DNA of 64,000 nucleotides from Hybos culiciformis. Lineage: Eukaryota; Arthropoda; Insecta; Diptera; Hybotidae. The stretch spans positions 28,487,090-28,551,089 of the forward strand of contig OZ023274.1 in assembly GCA_964007475.1 (NCBI GenBank), written 5' to 3'. Position numbers and translations under genes: made by a program. How positions within the stretch are numbered: position 1 is the stretch's first letter; every line of letters starts with the position of its first letter. The notes beneath the pieces are model-generated. The model searched no databases and was not told the DNA's origin. It saw nothing but the letters and a program-made list of their open reading frames with translations. Positions 38,901 through 50,507 of this stretch are shown in pieces.

Positions 38901-40747
38901 CATCATTTTAGCAAAAAATTTAAAAAAAAATAATACTTAGTATTCAATTTCCAAAATAAATGTTTTGTTATTATCTTCTTCTTTTTTTTTAATTCGAAAT
39001 CTAATAAATAACACCTGCAGTTATGATCGGTCAACATTAAATCCGCAATATAAAAAAAAAGTTGTTTTTTTTTGTTGGTTAAACACGCACCGATATTATT
39101 ATTATTAAAATTATTAAAAATTCACCGTTAATTTTTATGTTAAAAAAGTTATTAAATAAAATATTATTATTTATCTTTGCATATAAATTAATCATAAAAA
39201 GCTCATGTCTCAGGAACAAAAAAAAAACCGAAATATACCTACTTATGTTAATTAAATTTAAAAAAAAAAAATCAAAATCGATCAAAATATTACAGTGACT
39301 GCTATAATAATCTCATTAAAAGATTAGTTTCATTTATTAAACCAAAAATTTTAATATTATTTAATTTGCATTCATAAAAGTTATTGGCATAATATATGTA
39401 CATATAAATTCCCATAATAATTTCCATAAAATTCTTTAAAAAATATATATATAATTTCTACCGCATACTATATATCTCTATAAATGATGTTGTTTAACAT
39501 AAAAAAAAATTGTTTATGACATTTTCAGTATTATATATATATATATATTTTTATGCTTTGTTTTGATTAAGAAAAAAAGATCCGTTCTATTATAAAAAAA
39601 ATATATATTTAAATTAGAGAAATATTATGGAGAAATATTATTAAAAATTCAATATTTTTCATAATAAAATGTTCTTCTAATTTTAATTTAACAATTTCTT
39701 CGAAATGATAGATAGGTATATAGATAGATAGATAAGTATCCGAATTTTTTTCTTCAAATGACAGCAGTACACTACTTAAAAATTATAGGTATATGAAAAC
39801 AGAAATAGACTTAAAAAACTTGATCAAGCCAACTTATAACTTTAAAATTCTATAGCACATTTGAGTACATTTTAAATTAATAACCTTTGAAGTTTAATTA
39901 AAGGATATTCTTATTAATTAAAAATATAATATGTATATAAAATCTTAACAAAATAAATGATATGAAACTGTGTAATAATTAATAAATCTTCATACTCATT
40001 ATCACTTGCAAAAAAGCACTAAATACTGTCTTGTCATACCCTCGAAAAACTACATTGCACGAATAATGGTAAATGGAATTACGCCTTTATTTACGTAAAT
40101 AAAATAATAAATTGATTATTTTTATTAATTTGTATTTTATTTGTATTTCTTTCATAAATTTCATAATTTTTTTCTTTTTTTGCATAATATTTTTATTTAT
40201 TTTGATTCTATTATAAATTAAGATTAATTTTTAATCTATTTTTATAGTATCAAGTCTCAACTTCGGCATAACTTGCATAGTGTTAAAGAGTATATAAATC
40301 TTAAATTTTTTTTAACACCTAAACTAATAAAATATTATATTCGTACATATGAAATATGATTTTTATTTTTTAATAAAACCGTTTATTTTTTATGTCTCAC
40401 TAAACATATTGTTCTTTTTTTTATGTTTTTCTCAATGACGACTTAATCATTCATCGGCTAAGCAAAATGAATGATGGACAAATTAAGTTTATAGTAAAAA
40501 AAAAAAAAATTATTAATTTATTTATGTTCGCCAAAAAATGTTGTAACATACACATTTTATTATTGCTATTCAAATGAAGGTGTAGCATAGAAAATCATTA
40601 TCAAGTTATTTGAGATAAAATTAAAAAAAGTTTTTTTTACGATAACTTTGGAATAGTTTCATAGTTTCATTAATAAAAATGACGAATACAATATATTTAT
40701 TTTTTTTTTTTTTACTTAACATCTACGAGTATAGAACTAACTAATAC
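35951..40747. other. Intergenic, non-coding
   Basis: No gene or element recognised. (TA)n at about 39532-39548 and a GATA-type microsatellite at 39708-39739. Confidence 0.6.
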
Positions 40748-40755
40748 CTTCTGGT

Positions 40756-41341
40756 CAGTGGTGGGATTCCAAACATTTAACAACCGGTTCGCATCCCGTG
40801 GTTTCGAATCCTCTAAAAAGTTTTTTTAATTTTTTTAATTAGATTCTAAAGACCTTTCCAGAACATATATATGCTTTCTCATTCACTCATTCACATAACA
40901 TAGTTAAAGAAATAGGAGATTTTTCAGATAAATAAGTAAAACGCTTGTCAAATTTTCCAGTATTTCTTTAATAAATTAATAAAAAAGCCAGAAAAAAAAT
41001 TGTTTTACTGTAAATTGTACGCGCATCACCTGTCGAGATACTCATCGTGTGAAAGTAGTTTTTAAATTTTTAGATAACAGACCGAAAGACAAACATCATG
41101 TTTTTTATATAATTCAAATTTTATTTTTAACACAAATTTCAATGTAAATTCAAATTGTATATTCTTTGAGTAGTTGAGAAATTGCCACGGAGGGACTGTT
41201 CAAACAGTGAATAGTTATTTCAAAACTTTTTCAGGCGATTTTCGTGAACCTACAAATTTTAGGAAACGGTTCGCGCGAATCTTAAATATTTTAGGAAACG
41301 GTTCGCGCGAACCGGTGCGAACCGGCTGAATCCCACCACTG
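40756..41341. mobile_element. Non-autonomous hAT-type element, 586 bp
   Basis: 8-bp duplication CTTCTGGT at 40748-40755 and 41342-41349. Perfect 14-bp terminal inverted repeats CAGTGGTGGGATTC / GAATCCCACCACTG, with AACCGGTTCGC subterminal repeats in both orientations. No coding sequence. It lies about 0.7 kb upstream of the cuticle gene. Confidence 0.93.
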
Positions 41342-41372
41342 CTTCTGGTACATAAAGCAACTTAAGTGCCAC

Positions 41373-41589
41373 CATAGATTAAGAATACAGAAAGATTTAT
41401 AGCTTCATACAACATTTTTTCAGTCTTTTTTGGTATTTTATTGTGAAGGTGTTAGTAAAACTAAATAAAATTCTTTTCATACATTGATAATTATCACGTA
41501 TTTTATTTTGTTTTACTAACACATTGACTTAAAAATACCAAAAATAATGTTGTATGAAGCTAACAATCTATGTGTATTCTTAATCTATG
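41373..41589. mobile_element. 217-bp MITE (family B), copy 1
   Basis: 7-bp duplication GTGCCAC at 41366-41372 and 41590-41596. The inverted ends begin CATAGATTAAGAATAC and the arms extend for most of the element (about 95 bp each), with a short loop around GATAATTATCACG. Copy 2 has the same length and lies 0.8 kb away in the opposite orientation. CAT termini with a 7-8 bp duplication suggest the P superfamily; that is inference. Confidence 0.92.
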
Positions 41590-42005
41590 GTGCCACTTAA
41601 TTATGCAGTGTAAACTTTCGTGCAGCTCACAAAAGTGTAAATAGAGTTGCACGCCACTTAAATTGTGTCATCTGCGTGAACAGAGCATATGACTTTTTGT
41701 AAATAGAACATATAAATAGAACGAGCAACTTTTATTGAAGCAACTAAAAATACGCGCCACTTTAATGGCACTGTTTACGAGTAGACTCATATAAATATTA
41801 ATTCTGTTTTATTATAAAGCATAACATTATAAAATTATACTCAATAGTTTTCTTAACTTAGCATAAAAAAAAACTAGAAGATACAAGTTAAGATTTAAAA
41901 ACGGGAAAACGTAAATCTTTAAATCTCTAAATAATATTATTCTCTATTGTTCTTTGATCTACTTTTGGTTTTTTTATTTAAGAAAATTATTATAAACTTT
42001 ATTTA

Positions 42006-42012
42006 TATAAAA
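42006..42012 (+). promoter_or_regulatory. TATA box of the cuticle protein gene
   Basis: TATAAAA 60 nt before the start codon predicts initiation near 42035-42042 and a leader of about 30-35 nt, the usual spacing in insect cuticle-protein genes. No initiator consensus was fixed. Confidence 0.6.
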
Positions 42013-42071
42013 CCCACTGTTTATAATTTAAGTCAAATCGGTTTTAGCTTTTTACGAATGAGGGTGTAAAA

Positions 42072-42083
42072 ATGATAAAAATT
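42072..42083 (+). CDS. Cuticle protein micro-exon 1 (start codon)
   Basis: ATG ATA AAA ATT followed at once by GTAAGTAG. The 12-nt coding piece joins in phase 0 to the hydrophobic codons at 42832. It is too short for ORF finding and is supported by the donor, the TATA box upstream and the usual gene layout of the family. Confidence 0.8.
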
Positions 42084-44699
42084 GTAAGTAGCATAAATTA
42101 ATTAATTGAACAAAAAAAAAAAAATTAAAAAAAAAAATTAATAAATAATTAATTTAAAAAAAATGATAATTTATACTATTATATAGTATATATAATGTTA
42201 AATACAATATTTTATGAAAGTGACATGTCAAATACTAGTTATTTTATATACCTTATGAAAAAGTTTATTATCAGTTTAAAAACATAGTAAAAAGTAAATG
42301 AATAAAAATTAAAGGGTGAATAAACGTTCAAAATATGAAAAAAAAAATATATATATATGTGTATAAAAATAAATAATACCATAGATTAAGAATACAGAAA
42401 GATGGGAAGCTTCATACAACATTATTTTTGGTATTTTTATGTGAATGTGTTAATAAAACAAAATAAAATACGTGATAATTATCAATATATGAAAAGAATT
42501 TTATTTAGTTTTACTAACACATTCACATAAAAATACCAAAAAAGGCTGAAAAAATGTTGTATGAAGCTTCCAATCTTTCTGTATTCTTAATCTATGATAA
42601 TACATAAAAGATACATAAAATTTATATATAAATGTAACAAAATTAAGAATTGCACTAGGATGACATCCAGTCGTGTCTTCTAGTTTTTAAAAATTTTAAA
42701 TTGTACCCATCTTTCATATTTTTTAATACAATTAATATAAGTTCGTTTCAATAATTCTTCAGCTCAAACTAAAAGAAATTGCGATTTTTACAAGAAAAAA
42801 AAACGTAAAAATAATATTATTGTGCTTTCAGATTTATTGTTATGTAATATTTGGATTTTTCCAAAACAACTTTTTTTCAATGGCAGATAATAATGATAAA
42901 GATGCTACAGTAACATCTTTTGGAATAAATCAAAATCCAGATGGTTCCTATCAATATAAATTTGAAACAACAAATGGTATTTCACAACAAGAAGTTGGTG
43001 TAGGAGGTTACTATGCTCAAGGTCATTAGAATTTGGATATTTATTTTTAATATACATTTATGTAATTTACACAATACTTAAGTGCTTGTGATATTTGCAT
43101 ACCTATTTGTATAATTTATGAGGTGCAGAACATTTAGACTTCAACGTTAACTGTACTACATTAGATTAGGGCTTAGTTTCTAAAAAAAAATAAAATAGGA
43201 ACCCATAAAAAAATTATGTTAACTATGTAGATGCAAATTTACCCCGTTGACATTTCCGACGATTTTAAGTGTGGTTAACGTAATTGTAATTTTTTTTTAA
43301 AGGTTGAGACGTTTGAGATATTTGCAAAATGTTTAGTTTACGAAAAAATAAAAAATTTACAATAAAAAAAATATAAAATATATAAAGCACAAACATTTTT
43401 TTCGTTTTCGCTTTCATTGGAAGTCTAAAGCGAACTTAAATCATAAAAATTTAAGAAAAACGTATATGATAATATTTCTTTTAAATTCTAATAAAATAAA
43501 GAAAAAAAATCAAAATTCTGGCCGGCTCACTTAGTGGTAAATAGTTTTAGGTAACTTTTTCCGTTTTTACTTTTATTTTTTTCTGATCTATACCGCAGGA
43601 AATGTTTGGCACAAGTTCATTTTTAGAGTTGAATTTCGGCTTTTTCGAGACATCTTTTAGCAACAAAATTCCGTTTATTTTATTAAAATTGGACTTGTTA
43701 TAAGATAATTTTTACAGCATATTTCACTCCAGTGACTGTGGCCTCTTAATATATAATATATATATATTGATAAAAAAAGGCTTGCTAACAGGGAACTTAG
43801 TATAAAATAATAATTGTTTATGTTAAAAAAGAACCGGAATACCGTTCCTTGCCTTTCCCGCTGTAATTAAGCCTTATTAAGATCATTTATAAATAATCTA
43901 CTAAAAATCATCTCGTACAACACAATGAAAGTACTTCAAAATTTTTTGTGAAAACGACCGCCAAATTATGATATCACATGTATATTAGGAAATATTACAA
44001 TACCGTATTGGGAATAGGAAATACTATAAAATATTAAAGTAATATTCGTTTTTGGAATGCTACTCAATTTGATTCCAATAAAATAACTGCAAGGAATGAG
44101 GGTAAAAATATAAATTTCTCTTACTCTTGTAAAGCTTAAAAATGTCATAATGAAAAAAAAAATTATAAAATTATGCCTTCGTATGTACAAATTTTATAAT
44201 ATTTTTTTACATATTTATTAGAAAGCGAAAGATTTTTCTTTAGTTGATTAGTAAAAGCAAACTTTTCTTTTTTTTAATCAAAATAAATCATAATTTTGAA
44301 ATATTTTATTATTATATATTTTTTTTATATTAAAAACATTATTAACAAATCAAAGTGGTAAGTAGCTACATTTCAATACTATTTTCAATATAACCATGTG
44401 TGGTAAGAATTTTAGTAAAAGAAATAAATATACTTTTTTTAATTAAAAAAAATAATTATGCATTACATAATATTATATTACTTTTTTTTTTATTAAAGCT
44501 TCCATAAACATTAGAAACTATATTTTTAGGCATATCATCTCACTATACACCAGATGGTCAATTAATTAAATTAAATTATTTAGCTGATGAAAGTGGATAT
44601 CATCCTGAAGGTGATCATTTACCAACGCCGCCACCAATACCAGATTATATTATTAAAGCTTTAAATTACATCAGATTACATCCATCATTACCTATTTAA
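42072..44699 (+). CDS. RR-1 cuticle protein, secreted (3 coding exons)
   Basis: Exons 42072-42083, 42832-43021 and 44530-44699 join to a 123-aa protein. A 4-codon first exon (MIKI, donor GTAAGT) followed by a phase-0 intron is the usual layout of arthropod cuticle-protein genes. It completes a signal peptide, MIKIIYCYVIFGFF to SMA, with probable cleavage before DNNDKD. The mature chain has the extended Rebers-Riddiford chitin-binding consensus of RR-1 type: YQYKFETTNGISQQEVG, then GYYAQG, then HYTPDGQLIKLNYLADESGY and HPEGDHLPTPPPIP, ending with the frequent KALNYIRLHP tail. In this family the domain binds chitin in soft or flexible cuticle. The second donor (GTCATT at 43022) is weak, so that junction is the least certain, although the phase and the family alignment require it. 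A TATA box lies 60 nt upstream. AATAAA is at 44886. Confidence 0.88.
42380..42596. mobile_element. 217-bp MITE (family B), copy 2
   Basis: 7-bp duplication ATAATAC at 42373-42379 and 42597-42603. Same ends as copy 1, but the loop reads CGTGATAATTATC, showing reverse orientation. It sits inside intron 1 of the cuticle gene, so it is transcribed there and could fold as a long hairpin. Confidence 0.92.
42832..43021 (+). CDS. Cuticle protein exon 2: signal peptide and first half of RR domain
   Basis: Acceptor GTGCTTTCAG ends at 42831. Reads IYCYVIFGFFQNNFFSMA, then the mature N-terminus, through GYYAQ plus one base of a Gly codon. Without a splice at 43022 the frame hits TAG within two codons (G-H-stop), which would cut the chitin-binding domain in half. 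Confidence 0.88.
43022..44529 (+). other. Cuticle gene intron 2 (1.5 kb)
   Basis: No element with recognisable ends. The open stretches here are AT-rich by-products. Confidence 0.6.
44530..44699 (+). CDS. Cuticle protein exon 3: second half of RR domain, stop
   Basis: Acceptor ATTTTTAG ends at 44529. Reads (G)ISSHYTPDGQLIKLNYLADE and on to PSLPI with TAA at 44697-44699. PDG, NYLADE and PEGDHLPTPPPIP are the hallmark residues of the RR-1 consensus. Confidence 0.9.
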
Positions 44700-46370
44700 A
44701 TTTAAATTAAATTATTAATTAATGTTCACTCTGTTATTATTTTGTTTGTTTATTTTTTTTATTATATATGTTTTACAATTGTTTTTACTAATTAAGGTCA
44801 ATATTAGTGTTGAATCAAATTGTTAAACATGATTTAGAAAACTTGTTTTTTTTTCTATATATTTATGTATGTTTTAGGAAATTTTAATAAATAATATTTT
44901 GTTGCTTTTCTTTTTTTAACCTTTATGTTTTTTTTGAAATTTATATAAAGTTTAAAAACTTCTTTCATTTGAAGGGCAATTTTAAGACGACAAAGATTTG
45001 TGTATCAAAGTATGTGGAGGTTGTTAAGAATTTTTTTTATATTTATTTTATTTGCTAAAAATTTTCAGTAACCCGTTTAAATTACTAAAAGATACTGAAA
45101 GTTATGTTATTTTATCATTTTTATTTACATATTTGCAATATTATCATATTAATACAATCAGATTACTCACTGCATAGATGATATTGGAAGATATTACTAT
45201 TAAATATTATATCGGTAGTTTAAACAAAATACGCTTTATGGCTTATAGAAAAATTATTTCAGGTACGTGATTTCAGACTCCTGTGCTCGGAGCGGAAATT
45301 TCGAAGTAACATTTATTTTTACATTAAAAATATTCTGCATAGAAAAAAAAACTCAACTCTTCCAGCGCTTAGCTACCCAACTAGCAAATTAGCTCTATAA
45401 GAGAATTCGATTCTTTTAGTAGAAAGCTTATGTATTCTAGTAACTATCTATTAAGTAGCAAGAATTCTGTTATTACCTCAAAAGTGGCGAAAATTATAAG
45501 TATAATTTGTTATATAAGTATTTACAAACGGGTTAGTAGGTGGCTAATAACATTCTCGAATTCTGTAACTATTCCCATTATTAGCCTGTATAACACTTTT
45601 TTTATGAAAGAAAAGAGAAGGACAGCGATAAAAAAGAAGTGCATAAATATATATAAAAAAAAAATAGTGAAAAGAAAAGGAAAAGAAATAAAATATAATA
45701 AATAAATATTACGATGGGTATATGTAATAATAAAATAAATGTATTTGTATTTAACTTAACTTGCGCACATTTTAATTTTTAAATGTGTATTAAATTATGT
45801 ATTTATAATAAAAACTATTGTAATTGTTGAAAAAAATTAAATAGACATTTTTTTTTTCATGCAATTGAAAAAATAATGCAATTTTTTATATTTCAGGATT
45901 GATAAATATGAAAACCTAGTGAAATTTTTGATATTTAAATAATTTTAAATTAGAAAAGGCATTAAATTTGTTAATATTTTCATACATTTTAAACTCATAT
46001 AAGCAAAGTATGAGCAAAATGTAGTTTGCCATGGCAGATATAAATAAAATTTAACTGATGTTCTATTCTTTTTATTTTTTATGTAGTTTTTGAATTCATA
46101 GATTTTTTCAAAAAGAATTAAAAATTTGCCAAAGAATAAAATATTTAGTTCTCCCAAACACATTGTGCGTTTAAATAAGTTGAATTTCCATAAAGTATTT
46201 TATTCCTATATTCGGATAACCTATGAGATTTTTAAGAAATTTTATAGAAAAATCCCAAAATTTTAAATTATTTCCTGTTTTGAAGTGACTGAAGTTTTGT
46301 TTATTGATTTTTATTTTTAGGGATAAGTATTATTTTTAATTTTTTCAATTGTTATAAAACACCAAAAAAA

Positions 46371-46577
46371 ATGGCGCCGTGACATTGTACGCGATGAAAT
46401 TTGTATGGAAAACTTCGCGGACAAATGTCATTTTGCAAACTGTCATTTGTCCGCGATAGATTTTTCAGATTTTTAGCGGGACAAAAGACATTTCGAATCG
46501 CGGACAAATGTCATTTTTATGTCCGCGATACAAAAACAAATCGCGGACAAATGTTCCGCTTCCGCGGACAAATGTCC
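46371..46577. repeat. Foldback word-repeat element, copy 2
   Basis: At least seven copies or fragments of GCGGACAAATGTCATTTT in both orientations (about 46418, 46440, 46477, 46499, 46520, 46540, 46561). Its left third aligns with copy 1 at 22.46 kb; the rest uses the same word in a different order. Confidence 0.8.
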
Positions 46578-46914
46578 AACCCCCAAAAAAAATGTTTAAT
46601 AGGGATAAAAATTAATTTAATTTTGTGAAACTATAAAATAATAAATAAAAAAATGAAATAGTCGGTTTTTCATTTTTGAAGCAAAAATTAATCAAAAATG
46701 AATTTTCTTTATTTGATTGGAATTTTTTTTTTAATCTAGTGAAGCAAAACTATTCACTGGTATCATTCACTATAACTTTTTTATCACACGAACAAAAAAA
46801 ACTAAAATGGTTCACAACCTGTCTGTATTGCCATGTTTCTAGATAATTTAAAGGAACATTTTGGAGCTCTATAGGTATTATGCAATTAGCAAGGATAAAT
46901 CTGCGGATTTTTAG

Positions 46915-48442
46915 TAGTGTTTGCAAATACCCGGAAATAAAAGTACCCGGGTACTCGAGTTGTAATATTTCAAAGTTTTCGGGTAGCCCGGGTTACCCGG
47001 GTATTAAGAAATATTACAAAAAAAACTGGAAAAAAACCCATTAATAATTTAAATTTTTTGTTTATTAAGAAAATAATATTTTCTAAAAATTAAAGCATTT
47101 AATGTATCTGGGCTCATTTTATTTCTTAATTTACTACAAAATATTCCAGCAATGGAAAAAACACGCTACGAGTGTTTCAGTGGATGTTAATTTCTCAAAG
47201 TAATTCCAGACTCAAGACATTTTACAAGATGCAAAGACAAAAAATTCAATCGAACGCACAACATCAATTTGTATAATTTTTCTTCACTTACGATTTTTAA
47301 TTTCACTTCCTCAGCTCAGCAGTATTTTGATTAATCAAAAGCACAAAGAATATTTTTTTCAGAAAAACACATTCTATTTTTTTTTTATGTTTTTGAAATA
47401 AAAATAATTCAATTAAGCACCCAGTAAATATTTTATAGGTGAAAACCCAGTTAATATTAGGTTAGAGAAACCCAGTGATTACCTGATATTGGCACCGGGT
47501 AGTCTATGAAAATTTTCATACATGCGTTCGCTTCTAGCAGGTATCATTACCTGATCATTCAATAAAAAAGAAACGAAACGAAATGAAATAAAAGTAAATT
47601 AAATTAGTGGCTTCTCCACAAATATGGTTTTTTTAAATATAAGGGCTTCTTCCTGAAAGATTTCTTAAAATTTTCTCAAATTCTTTCTAAAAATAATAAA
47701 AAGCTAAAATTGTTTTTATTAGTTTTATTTATAATATATTCTATCTCTTGTAATATAACAAAAATAAAAAAAAACTAAAAATTAATAAAATAAATGTTGA
47801 TTTATAAAAAAGCAAAATTTTATTTACAATACTTTATTGAAATTTGAAATTTTTTTTATTTGTTAAGTTTAATTAAAAATGCATTTTTTTTTATTAATTT
47901 TTTTTTTACTTGTTAAGTACTTTAATTAAAAATTAATTTTTTTTTATAAATTTTTTTAATCATTTTTAATTTTTTATTTTAAAAACGCATGTATCTTTCT
48001 CAATTTTAACAACAACACGCGTTCATTAAAATTTCAAAGGAACTGATAAGATTTGAACAAAATTTCAAATTTTTTTTGTTTTTAATTGTGGAATGAGGAT
48101 AAACTGAAACGAATATATAGACAAACCCAGTAAAAACGGCCAAAACACAACCGATTAAATATCCTGGTGAACAAATATTTACTGGGCATTAATTTATTTC
48201 GGACACGGCCAACTTATAAAACATGTAACATGTAACATGTAAAACAATATTTCAAATTTTCGAATGCGAAATTATTTTTTAAGCTCGCCTATAACTGTGC
48301 AATTTGGTTTTGAAATTTGCTGTTTGAATTTCAAAACTTTGATACCCGGATACCCGATGTTACTACCCGGGTTTTGAAATACCCGAAATAATGGTCAAAT
48401 TTGCGGGTACCCGACACCCGGGTACCCGGGTTGAAAACACTA
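46915..48442 (-). mobile_element. hAT element with degraded transposase, 1528 bp
   Basis: 8-bp duplication ATTTTTAG at 46907-46914 and 48443-48450. Ends TAGTGTTTGCAAATACCCGG and, on the other strand, TAGTGTTTTCAACCCGGGTA, with many CCCGGGTA subterminal motifs. On the minus strand 47091-47159 reads FSIAGIFCSKLRNKMSPDT and LNAL, the C-terminal dimerisation segment of hAT transposases; stops and frameshifts surround it, so the gene is dead. Confidence 0.93.
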
Positions 48443-49430
48443 ATTTTTAGACGAAACGGAAGGTATTAAAAAGTCAACCTTACGATAAAGAATGATATTA
48501 AATTCTCAGTCAGTAGTTTGATTTTATTTCTCGAAATAAATATTATTTTTTGCATGAATTAGCAAATTCAAAACTTTTATACGAAAAAATAGAAAAAAAT
48601 GCATTAAAATTCACAGAAAAATGTGAAATTTCTAGTAATCCGCTAATAAATGACCTATTTAGGTAAATTAGGCTTAGGTTTATAGTCATAGTTTTTTCTC
48701 TTTTTTTATTTATTTTTTATTTTATTTTTTATTTTGTTATTTACTAGGTTAAGAAATTACAAATAAGGTTTTTAAAAATAAAAATTTTCTCCTTAAAATA
48801 AAATGTCAAATACATAAATATCCTAGTATAAAATATTAAAAAAAAAATTTTAAAGTTGTAAAGATAGAAATGTATCTAAAACTCTGAAAAAATTAATTAA
48901 ATTTGTATACACTCGTTTAATAAAAATTGAATTGAATTGAATTGAATATTATTTTGTTAACAACGCAAAAATTTAGAAAATAATAATTATCCGGGCAAAA
49001 CTTCTCACATATTTCACCCAAGTATAAGTCTAACTAAAAAATCCTTTAGGTTGATTTTCCGATCATCATACTCTTTTCTTTTTCCGGACCATTTGACCCT
49101 TCCAACCCTTTCGGAGGCAAATATTGAAATGTATTCTTATCAACATCGTCTACACAATAATTTTCTATTTCCGTACAATAAGTGCATCATTTTAAAATCA
49201 TGAGTCTGCAAAGAATTAGCGCAAAAATATAATTAAAAAATCAACGTTAAGGAAGTCAAAGTAATATTTCCGCAAACAATAAACTCTCTCAAGTCCTTGT
49301 TATATTTATATTGTTAGGGGATTAGTGCAATAACCTGGTAACACGGAATTTAAATCATTTTTGTTTTTATTTTTAAAAGCATACGGCTAATACGCATCAA
49401 ACTATTTTTGTCTTTTTTCCTCATAAAAGC

Positions 49431-49760
49431 TAATAGCAGGATCACGGCCGGCATTAAAGATCTTTTTTTTTCCTCTTTTCTCATAGAACGAAGTAAAAGA
49501 GAAAAAAAATAGTTCTGTTATATAAATAAAAACTAATAGCAGGATCACGGCCGGCATTAAAGAACTTTTTTTTTTCCTTTTTACTCATTTGTACGAAGTA
49601 AAAGAGCGAAAAAATAGTTTTGTTATGAAAATAAAAGCTAATAGCAGGATCACGGTCCGCATTAAAGAACATTTTTTTTCCTTTTTACTCATGTGTAAAA
49701 AGTAAAAGAGAAGAAGAATTTTGGGATAAGATAAATTCTAATAGGAAGACTGAAACCGGC
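49431..49760. repeat. Tandem repeat, about 104-bp unit, 4 copies
   Basis: TAATAGCAGGATCACGG starts at 49431, 49534 and 49639, and a degraded fourth unit at 49739. Each unit continues CCGGCATTAAAGA, a T-run, and a GAAGTAAAAGAG motif. The short minus-strand frame across it simply repeats a peptide (SNAGRDPAISFY-like) and is not a gene. Confidence 0.88.
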
Positions 49761-50507
49761 ATTAAGAGTTTTTGATGAAATAGAATTCTTATAAATGTTG
49801 CATAACAAGATCACTATGATTCAGTATCACGAATCATCTTACTAGAATCTTATACAGCTTATAAGTGGTATAACACTTATTTACAAGAATAATCTGCTAG
49901 TTGGGTATGTAGAGTAGGAATGCAGTACATGAACTAAAATTGGTGTTTTGTGAACTAAGTATTTGAATTTTTTTGATAGTTATAAGTTTTTTTTTTCAAT
50001 GGATAGTTCCTACTTTTTTACAGGCAGCTTTTTGTAACAATGAGAATAATTTTAATTAAATGAAGGAACAAAATTATAACGTACGTAATATGCATAATTC
50101 ATAACACGCACTTTTATATTCATAAATTTAATGCCACGTTTCTCGCTAAATTTCAAAAGAAATAACTCAATTTTGTACTTTAACTATTTAATAAATAATA
50201 AATTATAATAATGGCCGTACAAAATGTACTACTAATAAATATTTATAATGGCATGGCAATAGTAGTATTTCATTTTATTTCTCCAATTTCAATTAAAATT
50301 TTTTTCATCTTATTACATGTCTAGTTTTCTAAAAATTAATTTTATTTTCAAATTGAGAATTAAAAAAGATTAATTGAAAAGTTAAAAAACTATAACGTTA
50401 TTGAAACAACATTTTTTTAACAATCCAGCCCAGCTTTTAATAAAATTCAACAAATCAAATTTCACCAAATTAAACTTCACCAAAATGACAACGGATGGTA
50501 TGACATC

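Larger units (their letters stand above)
45376..49905. mobile_element. Possible 4.5-kb composite element with inverted ends
   Basis: CCCAACTAGCAAATTA at 45376 faces TAATCTGCTAGTTGGG ending at 49905 (one mismatch), each flanked by TA. The span contains the foldback repeat at 46.4 kb, the hAT at 46.9 kb and a tandem array near its right end. No transposase was seen. The inverted repeat could be chance in such a region. Confidence 0.3.

Noticed and set aside
46401..46628. 75-aa plus-strand open frame with RGQMSF repeats
   Set aside because: Same word repeat read in frame; not conserved as protein between the two loci.
49481..49672. 63-aa minus-strand frame with a repeated peptide
   Set aside because: Product of the 104-bp tandem array.
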